DNA of 64,000 nt, from positions 43,541,802 through 43,605,801 of the forward strand of contig JBCFYV010011164.1 in assembly GCA_039000515.1 (NCBI GenBank). Reading direction: 5' to 3'. Below, in pieces: positions 56,291-64,000 of the stretch. A model generated the notes under the pieces. That model did no database searches. It was not told the origin of the DNA and saw only the letters and a list, made by a program, of their open reading frames with translations. Numbering within the stretch: the stretch's first letter is position 1; every line of letters starts with the position of its first letter. The stretch comes from Timema cristinae (lineage: Eukaryota > Arthropoda > Insecta > Phasmatodea > Timematidae). The translations under genes and the position numbers were made by a program.

Positions 56291-56462
56291 CATCACCAAA
56301 GGAGACAAGGGGTGGAGACGAGTCTAAAGAAGATATCACAGATAAGTCATCAACAGAAACTTAAATTAAATAGTGAAAAATATATTTGTCATTTGTGCAT
56401 TTTGGGGGTGGAACAGTATAAATTTTTTTTATGATTTAAAGTAAGGGAACAATAATTAAAAA

Positions 56463-58319
56463 ATGGCAGATTCAAATGATAATAGTGACGCTAGTAGCTA
56501 TTCTGAAGAGACAGCTGAAAATAGACCTAGGAATCAGTTAGTTCTAGAACAATCAGATGAGGAAATAAGGGAAAGTGAACAGGACAATGGAGAGTCATTT
56601 GCAGAGGGAGAGAGAGAAGGAGATAGGACAGAAAAAGAAAGAAATGTTATAGTAGATGAGGAAGAAAGAGAAAAGAATAGGGAACAAAAAATGGAGCAAC
56701 CTGTAGTAGATTTGAATCAACTTATGAAAATGTTACAAGAAATTAATCAGAAAATAGATAAAAGTAGCCAGGAAACTAAACACGAAATAATAGATGCAAC
56801 TAAACAGGAAATAGATACAAGTAGACACGAAATTAATCAAATAATTTATGCAAATACCCAAGCAATTAATCAGAAAATAGATACAAATCAGACGAAACTT
56901 GAACAGATTAATAAAGAATTAAGTGCTAAAATAGAGTTAAGTAAGGAGGTTTGTGATCAGAGATTTGGTTATGTAGAGCAAAAAATAGACCAATTAGAGA
57001 CAGTTCACAAAAACTTAGCAGTACAGTTAAATGAGGTAGATAAAAAGGTATTAGAAGGGGACAATGTAAAACAGATTTTGATTGAAAAGCATGAAAACTT
57101 AAGGGAAGGACAGTTCAAGTTAATGGAACAGATTTCAGCCAATAAAAATAAAATAGAAACAGTAGAACAAGAATCAATTAAAGGGTTAAAGGAACAGGTA
57201 GAACATACACAAACTAATGTTAAGGTAGTCCAACACAACCTTGAAAAAGAAATAAATGAGGTAAAATCAGTACTTGATTCTCAGCAAGACACAAATAAAA
57301 TTTTAATTAAAGAACAGATAGATGGGATCGTAAATAAGGCAGTAGAAAAACTAGATAAAAAACTAACCGATTTTGTGGTTGAAAATCAAACAAATCTAGG
57401 GGAATCTAGTAACTTACACGATACTACCAACTTATTTGCTAAGGGACTAAGAGAAACGTCATTATCACTTATTCCAAAATTTAAAGGAAAGAGAGGAAAC
57501 ATTTCAGCAGTACAATATATAAATAAAGTAGAAAGAGTATTTAAAGGAGAAAGAATAAATGAAAAAGTCAAAATAGAGATATTTTTATCAGGCCTAGAAG
57601 ATGAGGCGAAAACCTGGACAGATAGTATAGAGAGTGAATGGGAGACATACGAGCAGGCTAGGGAAATATTTTTGGAAAAATATTGGTCTCAAAATATGCA
57701 GGATGATTTTCTACAATTAATTTTTAATGGAAAATATAACGACAAGGATGGTACTATGAGTGAATATTTCAATAAATTTGTAACACAGGCGAAATATTTG
57801 CGATACCCAGTAGTAGAGGATAGATTGATAGGTCTTCTAATGAATCATTTTCCAACTCCAGTACAAGACGTTCTCATTAGCATAAATAAACAGAACATCA
57901 AAGAAGTAGAGAGAGTATTAATGGCATTTGACGATAGATATCAAAGAAACAAAGAAATCAATGATCAGACAAACAGATATAATATTGATAGGCATAGGCA
58001 ATCAACAAACCCTCAAATCAAAGAAATTAATAATGGACAAGATAGGCAGAGATATCAAAATAATTATCCAATACCAGAGCAAAATAGAAAATATCCACAT
58101 CCTAGGATAGAATATCGACAGGATAGGAACCAAGGACCTTCGAGGCAAATAAATTCGAGTGATCGACAAATTAATAGAAATAACAATACAGGTAACCCCA
58201 GATTCACAACCAATCAAGTACATCAACCTCCAAATTTTAATTATGTACCACCATTTTCAGGGACATCATATTTAAATGAGTACGACTCACAAAAAATATT
58301 TGATCCAGGAGGCAATTAA
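56463..58319 (+). CDS. gag: Retrotransposon Gag polyprotein (capsid), intact
   Basis: A 618-residue open frame, by far the longest in the window. Residues about 1-75 are acidic and Ser/Asp/Glu-rich. About 75-310 form heptad-type helices with repeated INQKID/KQEID/HEINQ words, a long predicted coiled coil. About 335-490 is the retrotransposon-gag capsid domain, from LIPKFKGKRGNISAVQYINK through IFLSGLEDEAKTWTDSIESE to LMAFDDRYQRN. About 490-618 is a basic Asn/Gln/Arg/Pro-rich tail ending FDPGGN. No CCHC zinc knuckle is present, so the basic tail probably binds RNA. The protein should assemble virus-like particles in the cytoplasm. ATG at 56463 follows 'attaaaaa' and is the first in frame. No frameshift, and A-rich codon use typical of such elements. 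A -1/+1 frameshift to pol cannot be judged because pol is deleted. Confidence 0.9.
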   Translation: MADSNDNSDASSYSEETAENRPRNQLVLEQSDEEIRESEQDNGESFAEGEREGDRTEKERNVIVDEEEREKNREQKMEQPVVDLNQLMKMLQEINQKIDKSSQETKHEIIDATKQEIDTSRHEINQIIYANTQAINQKIDTNQTKLEQINKELSAKIELSKEVCDQRFGYVEQKIDQLETVHKNLAVQLNEVDKKVLEGDNVKQILIEKHENLREGQFKLMEQISANKNKIETVEQESIKGLKEQVEHTQTNVKVVQHNLEKEINEVKSVLDSQQDTNKILIKEQIDGIVNKAVEKLDKKLTDFVVENQTNLGESSNLHDTTNLFAKGLRETSLSLIPKFKGKRGNISAVQYINKVERVFKGERINEKVKIEIFLSGLEDEAKTWTDSIESEWETYEQAREIFLEKYWSQNMQDDFLQLIFNGKYNDKDGTMSEYFNKFVTQAKYLRYPVVEDRLIGLLMNHFPTPVQDVLISINKQNIKEVERVLMAFDDRYQRNKEINDQTNRYNIDRHRQSTNPQIKEINNGQDRQRYQNNYPIPEQNRKYPHPRIEYRQDRNQGPSRQINSSDRQINRNNNTGNPRFTTNQVHQPPNFNYVPPFSGTSYLNEYDSQKIFDPGGN

Positions 58320-58557
58320 ACAAACTTTAAATTTCGGATTATATAAATGTAAAAAATTAGCAGTTAAATTAAAGATTTAAATTTTAAATAAGTGAAATAA
58401 GGGTAACTATAATAATTTAGTTGTAGTAAGAAAAGTTTAAAATATAAATTTAAGTAAATTTAAAAAGCACAAATTCAGCGACGTAAAAGTAATATTTCCT
58501 GTGCAAGAGAAGGTTGTGCGTACTTGTAGAAATTGTAAAATAAACAATTATAAGTAG
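58320..58557 (+). other. Gag-to-integrase junction, noncoding
   Basis: AT-rich DNA where protease, reverse transcriptase, RNase H and integrase core would be expected. The deletion breakpoint lies somewhere here. Confidence 0.6.
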
Positions 58558-58896
58558 CAACAAGCAAGGTTAGAAATAGGTCATCAAACTAAATTACATC
58601 TTGCAGTAAAAAGATTAAAAGATACAGCAGAGAAGCGAACCCGGTATCATGATAAAAAGATTCTTAAACCTATTGAATACGTAAATGGCCAGTTAGTTCT
58701 TGTAAAAAATCATCAATTATCATCAGCTTTGAATAAGGAAGTAAAGAAGTTCTTTTTACTATATGAAGGACCATATCAGGTAAAATATCAAATAGGTCAA
58801 AATGTATACTTAATTCAAGACCCTGAGACTCTTAAGATTAGAGGTGTTTTTAATATTACAGAATCAAAACCCTATTATAGCAAGACAGATATCTAA
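58558..58896 (+). pseudogene. Integrase C-terminal fragment of the gypsy-like element
   Basis: A 112-codon open frame without ATG, right after a TAG (58555-58557) and ending in TAA (58894-58896). It reads HLAVKRLKDTAEKRTRYHDK, then YVNGQLVLVKNHQLSSALNK, then VKKFFLLYEGPYQVKYQIGQ and IRGVFNITESKPYYSK. This is the C-terminal domain of Ty3/gypsy integrase (R..HDK, LV..H.LS, KF..LYEGPY, RG.FN...LKPYY). In an intact element it would be the end of the pol polyprotein. The frame itself is clean, so the loss of the rest is a deletion and not slow decay. Confidence 0.88.
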
Positions 58897-60859
58897 ACAT
58901 TTTTTCAGCTACATTAATTATAAAGGATAGGAACAGGATTTTATTTACATGATTAAATAGTAAAATGACTATGCAAGAGTTCGAACCTGGATCTGTAGCA
59001 CAATAACTAGCAAAAATACATGTTGAAAGAGTCACATCTTTCTGAGGAGATACGCAGTGGTTAAAATATACTGCGTACTTACTTAGTACCACAAACAAGC
59101 AACTGTAAACAACTCTTCAACTGCGTGTTATTTTGAAATGAGTAAGGAGGGTGACACACCTCAAAATATAAATTGTAAAGAAACCATAAACGACCAAACA
59201 TGAAAAGTGAGACTAATCTTTTAGTTTCTGAAAAGGAAGTTAAACCTTCTTTTGTAAAAATTGAGAGGGTTGTAAAACAAATTCTATACATTCATTCCTA
59301 CGTCGCACTTAATACAGGTGGTCGGTCATCTATTGTCATTCCTACATCGCAAAGCTAAGACGACAACACAAACTGACTTTGGCCACGAAAGATAAAATCA
59401 CTTAATTTTATTAGTTCAATAAGTCAGAGTCAAACCCGGTACATTAAGTATAAAATCTATAAGTATAAAAATATAAATTCTTATCAATTTAGATTAATAA
59501 CATTTGGACTTAGCATAATTTTAGAAAGTTGTATAAATCAAAATAGGAGAACAGATAAGGAGGGGGCATGGACCCTTAGAAGCATGCAAGGGATAACATC
59601 GGATAGAAGGTTAGGTGAGGGCTTGGATAAGTTTGTCAGCTGGAGGTGCGTGAAAGCCTGTAATCACGCGAGGATAGATTAGGGTCTAAATATATTCTAA
59701 GAGTAGGTCATAATTTTTGTTAATTGTAAACTATTGTTTAAGTAATAATTAGAGATAAAAATATAAATTTTAATTTTAACAAGAAGTTATATAATTTTAG
59801 TTTATGAGAAAGTTAGGAAGTTTTATTAGTTAATAGACAATCTTGGAAATCTGAATAAATATATTATTTCGTCAATGATGCATTTTTTTTTATAATCAAG
59901 ATAAGGATTTTAATATTTATGTGGGGGGTTATTTTAATTCAAATAATTAAATGGCAATAAATTCAACGATTTTGAATCAGATATTAAAGAAATCACAGAG
60001 TAGGCTGATAAGCTGAAGAGTATGATCTATGATATCTAGAGAGATTAATTTAGATATGCACTTGAGTGCTTATTACAGTATGTTAAGGTGAGTGGAAATA
60101 AGAGGCGAGTAGTCTTGTTTAAAAGCAATTTTTTCAGATAGTGGAGTTGAGGTCTTTTCATTGAGGTATATATGTTGAGAAAGTGGAGTTGAGGTTTTTT
60201 TCAGATATGGTCTTAGCTATGGGCAAGCCATGATCAAGATTAATTAATCGTCGTTATGAGTTTAAGGATGGCCCGAGGGCATCTAGCAGCGTTGAGGAGA
60301 ATTGAGTGAGGAAGTTGAGGTGTATTAAGCCATGGACTTAGATGTAATAAGCCATGATGAATAATTTCATTTTTTTTATAAGTAGTGAGTCAAAGGGATC
60401 ACCGAATTTCAGGTAGCAGGTATTCACAAACATAAGAGCTAGCACAACGCAGCAAAAAGTCAGTTCTAATAAATGAGGCAGAGACCTAAGATTTCCACTA
60501 TATAATATGCGATAAATATCCAATGGTTAATTCTGGATTAAAATTTAAAGATATTGAGGAGATTATGAATAAGTTTAAAAGGATATTTTGTGATTACGTG
60601 ATATAACAAATAATGCTAATGTATTAACAAGGATGAGAGCTAATTAGGATGTTAGACCTAATTAGGCTACTATAAAAGATGTTACTATAATTTTATTTTT
60701 TTAAATGCCTCAGGCAAATAGGCAATAGTCAAAAGATTGTAATCAATAGAGAAAGATGCAGTTAAAGATTTTTTCACTAATGAGAAATTCATTATTCAAA
60801 TAAAAAAAATAAAAAAATTTAATATTTTATGATTCCAAGATTATCCGTATTATTAATAG
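58897..60859 (+). other. 3' region of the LTR element, no env recognised
   Basis: Two kilobases without a convincing ORF; env-like features (signal peptide, furin site, long frame) are not seen. A polypurine-tract-like AAGGAGGGGGCATG lies at about 59557-59570, but the sequence after it is unlike U3 of the 5' LTR. Confidence 0.5.
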
Positions 60860-60930
60860 AAATGAAAAGTGTATTAATCATAATTCTTCAATAGGCACCC
60901 ATCGCGGTAACGTAATTCCAGAACGTTACA
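60860..60930 (+). repeat. 3' LTR remnant (last 71 bp)
   Basis: Identical to 55883-55953, from AAATGAAAAGTGTATTAATC to CCAGAACGTTACA. U3 and R, which should precede it, are absent, so the upstream part of the 3' LTR was deleted or replaced after insertion. CTAT follows immediately, matching the 5' flank. Confidence 0.85.
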
Positions 60931-61049
60931 CTATCTTTGCATATTTCCTTCGCTCCAATAACATCCACACATCAAGTTATGCATGCTATTTTATTCTTAA
61001 AATTATTAATGTTTCTTTTTTTTTTCACAAATTCATCTAGCTTATTCTA

Positions 61050-62100
61050 GCACATTTAGCCACGTCCTACATAGCCTACCTATTCCTTTTGATCCCCACA
61101 CCGCCTTTATTTATTTGCTTAGCCACTTGATCCACACCCATACTCTCAACATGCTCAAAACAACTTTAGACACTTCTTTCACATTGACATTCCTTTCAAA
61201 CCACACTCATTCAGCACCCATTCATTACTGACGTTGTCCATACAAGTTTGACACCTACATTTCTCAGATATCTCATTCCAACCTCATTCCCTTGGTTCTA
61301 GTTTTTCTTCTGACAAACCCACGCTTCACATCCATAAAACAATGTTGGCGTTAATACACTTTTATGCATCACCATTTTGCCTATTTCAATAATTGTTCAT
61401 TCTTTGCAATAGCCCACATATATCCAACCACCCTCAGAGATGCATTCATCCATCTGTCGATTTCACCATCTATCCTCCCATTCTTACAGAACTTTCTGTC
61501 TAGATACACTAAAGAATTCACTTGTTCTAACAGTTTTCAGTTTAAATAAGCTGACAATCATTTCCTAATCCGTCCTTCTCAAAAACTATCTCCCTAGTTT
61601 TGTAGACATTTATACGAAGATCCGTTCTGCCTGCCAATAAATTCAAACGATTTAATGCATTCTGCAAATCACTTTAAATCCCAGCCATTAATACAGCATC
61701 ATCTGCAAATTAGCACCCTCATAGTTCCATTGTCTATTTGTACACCAACCGTAAACAAGCATCCCTTATACACTTATCGATAAATACAGTAAGCAATCAT
61801 GCAAACATAACACAACCTTGTCTAACCACTTGTTCAGTGTCATATCATCCGATCAAAGACCCATACACCTCAACGGACACTTTACTTCCATCATACACCA
61901 CCTTAATTGCATTACTAACCATTCATCCCCGCCATACTCTCTTAGAACATTCCATAACATAATCCTATCCACCCGATCGTAAGCCTTCTTCATATCAATG
62001 AATGCACAATAAACTTTCTTCCTTACTGCCATATATTTGTCAATCACTTGCTGCAATGAAAATACCTACCTGTTCCATGCAACTTCTACCTGGTGTGAAA
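61050..62100 (-). pseudogene. LINE reverse transcriptase remnant
   Basis: The minus strand from about 62056 encodes VYCAFIDMKKAYDRVDRIML and WNVLREYGGDEWLV (palm motif A with its Asp). Further on come FADDAVLMAGI (motif C, about 61677-61709), NALNRLNLLAGRTDLRINVY, and, near 61340, MVMHKSVLTPTLFYGCEAWV. These are the ordered blocks of a non-LTR reverse transcriptase of the kind abundant in insects. Stops and frameshifts split it into several frames; dead. No endonuclease domain is readable here. Confidence 0.75.
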
Positions 62101-62199
62101 CCACGTCGCAAACCCCAAATCTTGTGCACAGTTTTTTCACCCGCATTATCAATTAGAACTCTCCCAAAATTTGGCCTCAAATACTCAACAAGATAATTG

Positions 62200-62451
62200 C
62201 CCTATAAATTAGGGTTCCCATAATGTATTTTATTATAAATTGGGACAACTCCAAATTTTCACTTAAAAAACCTAGGACATTTTGTAAAAAACAGGACATT
62301 TTAAAAACTAATAAAACAAAAAATAAATATAATATAGGAAATATGTGTCACTTTAAGTAATATTTTATTATTATTAATATTATACTAACATTAATTTCAT
62401 TATCATTATTACTATCATTAATTTCATTATCATTATCATTATTATTTTAAA
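62200..62451. other. AT-rich lead-in to microsatellite
   Basis: Noncoding, with ATT/ATC words that grade into the ATT repeat. Confidence 0.5.

Positions 62452-62506
<55 letters not shown>
62452..62506. repeat. (ATT)n microsatellite
   Basis: About 18 perfect ATT units in a wider ATT-rich tract. Confidence 0.95.
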
Positions 62507-62508
<2 letters not shown>

Positions 62509-63099
62509 GTAAGATACTGACATAAAAACACTCACAATAACTAACATAAGTTCCAATTTAAAAATTAATCATAAATCACAAACCTACTTAATTAGAAAAA
62601 TGGCACCTTTGAAAATTACACAATAATTATAGCTAAGTTTATATTTTAGAAAAATTCATCAGAATATTTATCAGTTTTATGGACCTGTTCAAGATATTTT
62701 CTTCTTCTGATATTTGGATGGTTGTTGCACAGTTCATAATTATACACCACCGTGTGATAAGCGAAGGTTTCTTCTTGTGCTGCCAGTGATAATTGTTTTT
62801 CCGTTTCACTGTGAGTTTTTGAATTTAGAAAATTACTTATACTGCTGTTGGAAACCTCACTTTGAACATCACCTTTGTTTTTTCGTTTTCACGTGGTTGA
62901 CTACGTCTGACTGACCACCATGAGAAATGCAAAATTTAGAGTGGCATTAAGTAACTTCCACATTTTCATCTATGCCGTTAATTAAGGGAAATTATTCTAA
63001 TACTATTCCTTATACTGCATTTACGTTCCGGCACTATGTGGGTGGAAAAAAGATAACAATTGTAATATTTTACAAAGGCTAGCAACCACTGTTATTATC
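62507..63099. other. No recognisable gene
   Basis: AT-rich; one 66-codon ORF (62714-62914) without recognisable similarity. Confidence 0.45.
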
Positions 63100-63141
63100 T
63101 ATGTATGTATAACCCAAACGGGAAGTAAGACGCGGTGCTAG
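63100..63141 (+). repeat. SINE A/B tail fragment
   Basis: 'tgtataacccaaacgggaag' then 'taagacgcggtgctagg' is the shared 3' end of the A and B SINEs; the rest of the element is missing. Confidence 0.7.
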
Positions 63142-63159
63142 GAAAAAAAAACCTTCACG

Positions 63160-64000
63160 AAATCATGTTCACTGCTCAAACTTAGCAAATAGTTTAAAAC
63201 TTTAGTATATCCTCACTGTTGGCCGAACGCAAGCGGTTTTTAATCAGAGATAGCTCACTGAATACACGTTCCCCCGAAGTTATCGTTCCTGGTAACACTA
63301 TTAGAAGCCTTAGACAAATGCAAATCCGTGGAAAAACTTTTCTAAACCCTTTTGAAATAAACAATTAAGCAGTGAAGAGCTCACATTTCCATCAAAGTAC
63401 AGGTTTGATTCTTTCTGTATTTTGTAAAAATAACCTCACTTCTGTTTTAAGGTTGTTTTTTGAAGGTCTTTAGGATATGCTAACTTCAAAGCTTCAGAAT
63501 GGGTAGCTATAGCTGAGGTGTTTACATTATCGGCTGGATTCAAAAGCAATGCGAACAATATTGAAATAGCTGTCACTCTTTCAGCCATGCTATGTATTCA
63601 GACAAGAGCATAATTATATAGTGAAGGAATAAACTTCTGAATTTGAATCGACACGCTGGAGAGTCAAAAATATAGTCAGTATCCTCTTTGTCATCATGGA
63701 ATATTCGTTTAGTACAAATTCCTGAGATTTTCTTTAATTCTGGTTTGACCCAGAAATTTGAAGCGAGTTAATTTGCTTCTGTAAGTAGACTTGGTCAGAA
63801 TTATTTCAAGAACTGAATCTTCTCCACTACGCTATTTGGGTTTTGTATTCCTTCTTCCATTGTTATCTTAAAACTTGGAAGGACTTTGTTTCTATCATTA
63901 ATACACTGCAATAACTTGCACCCTTTTGTTGTAAGAAGGATTAATTTAAACGACTGCAGTCATTTAATTAGACCCAATAAGTCTGCTTAGTTCTCAGGTG
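63160..64000 (-). pseudogene. hAT/ZMYM1-like transposase, C-terminal remnant (runs off window)
   Basis: The minus strand ends with LPGTITSGERVFSELSLIKN then RLRSANSEDILKF, the hAT dimerisation block (SGER.FS.L..IKN.LRS.M..D.L). Upstream, across shifts, are AERVTAISILFALLLN, ADNVNTSAIATHSEALKLAY, ISGICTKRIFHDDKEDTDYI and ACRFKFRSLFLHYIIMLL, resembling the region between the catalytic core and the dimerisation domain in ZMYM1-like hAT transposases. Several stops and frameshifts show that this copy is dead. The catalytic residues and BED/TTF finger would lie beyond base 64000. Confidence 0.7.

Larger units (their letters stand above)
55359..60930 (+). mobile_element. LTR retrotransposon (gypsy/Ty3-like), pol-deleted
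   Basis: 5' LTR, leader with tandem repeats, intact gag, a remnant of the integrase C-terminus, and the last 71 bp of the 3' LTR. The outer flanks are CTAT (55355-55358) and CTAT (60931-60934), a 4 bp target duplication. The LTR ends TGTAATG and (inverted) TGTAACG match. The shared 71 bp of the two LTRs are identical, so the insertion is recent. Protease, reverse transcriptase, RNase H and most of integrase are deleted, so it could move only with proteins supplied by another copy. Confidence 0.85.

Noticed and set aside
55949..56339. Three overlapping minus-strand ORFs of 88-119 codons
   Set aside because: They lie antisense in the tandem-repeat leader of the LTR element and show only repeat-derived Leu/Ser/Arg/Gly.
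59557..60930. A complete 1.36 kb 3' LTR starting after the polypurine tract
   Set aside because: The sequence after the tract shares nothing with the 5' LTR except the last 71 bp.

Overview
This window is animal nuclear DNA, almost certainly from an insect. It is AT-rich, gene-poor, and full of tRNA-headed SINEs, MITEs, LINE tails, hAT-, P- and mariner-type DNA transposon remnants, a Maverick/Polinton and an LTR retrotransposon. Nothing prokaryotic is visible. The order cannot be decided by reading; a large, repeat-rich genome such as a hemipteran's would fit.

Host genes. The clearest is a minus-strand gene whose first two coding exons (21928-22008 and 18970-19124) encode the start of geranylgeranyl diphosphate synthase. 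They are joined by a phase-0 intron with good splice sites and two SINEs inside. Later exons were not found down to base 1. A second, tentative minus-strand gene is suggested by two phase-compatible exons: a Cys/His-rich exon at 54884-55008 and a possible last exon at 41924-42154. If they belong together, the Maverick, several repeats and a SINE lie in one 12.7 kb intron.

1-18.9 kb: MITE with long TIRs (1602-2176); a 2.1 kb hAT-like element (2806-4906) inserted into a SINE; many SINEs of two families (A and B); a 4 x 32 bp tandem repeat; a TA-flanked MITE (13527-13738); and a TIR-bounded element (14631-17059) that carries a decayed gene of the EADTR/PIN-like kind and was later hit by a SINE. 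19-32 kb: the GGPP synthase exons, a P-element-like transposase remnant, an arthropod repeat gene with an SDEH motif, a tRNA-Asn-like pseudogene, a GC-rich MITE, a LINE tail and a TA microsatellite. 32-42 kb: tRNA-headed SINEs, hAT termini, a GC-rich MITE, a 1.3 kb strand-switching (GGTAAAAA)-like degenerate repeat and a 1.4 kb hAT-type non-autonomous element.

43.6-47.1 kb: a decayed Maverick/Polinton. On the minus strand are a packaging-ATPase-like gene, a conserved Maverick-associated gene and a DDE integrase. On the plus strand are a minor-capsid-like gene, an adenain-like cysteine protease and a further Maverick-type fragment. No B-family polymerase or intact major capsid gene was recognised. 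47.2-53.5 kb: AT-rich degenerate direct repeats, a full-length SINE A with target-site duplications, and a LINE reverse-transcriptase tail.

55.36-60.93 kb: an LTR retrotransposon with a 595 bp 5' LTR, a 618-residue intact gag, a short remnant of the integrase C-terminus and a truncated 3' LTR. The 5' LTR holds a textbook heat-shock element, TATA box, CRE and E-box. Most of pol is gone. The last 3 kb hold a LINE reverse-transcriptase remnant (61.05-62.1 kb), an ATT microsatellite and the C-terminal part of a hAT/ZMYM1-like transposase running off the right edge.
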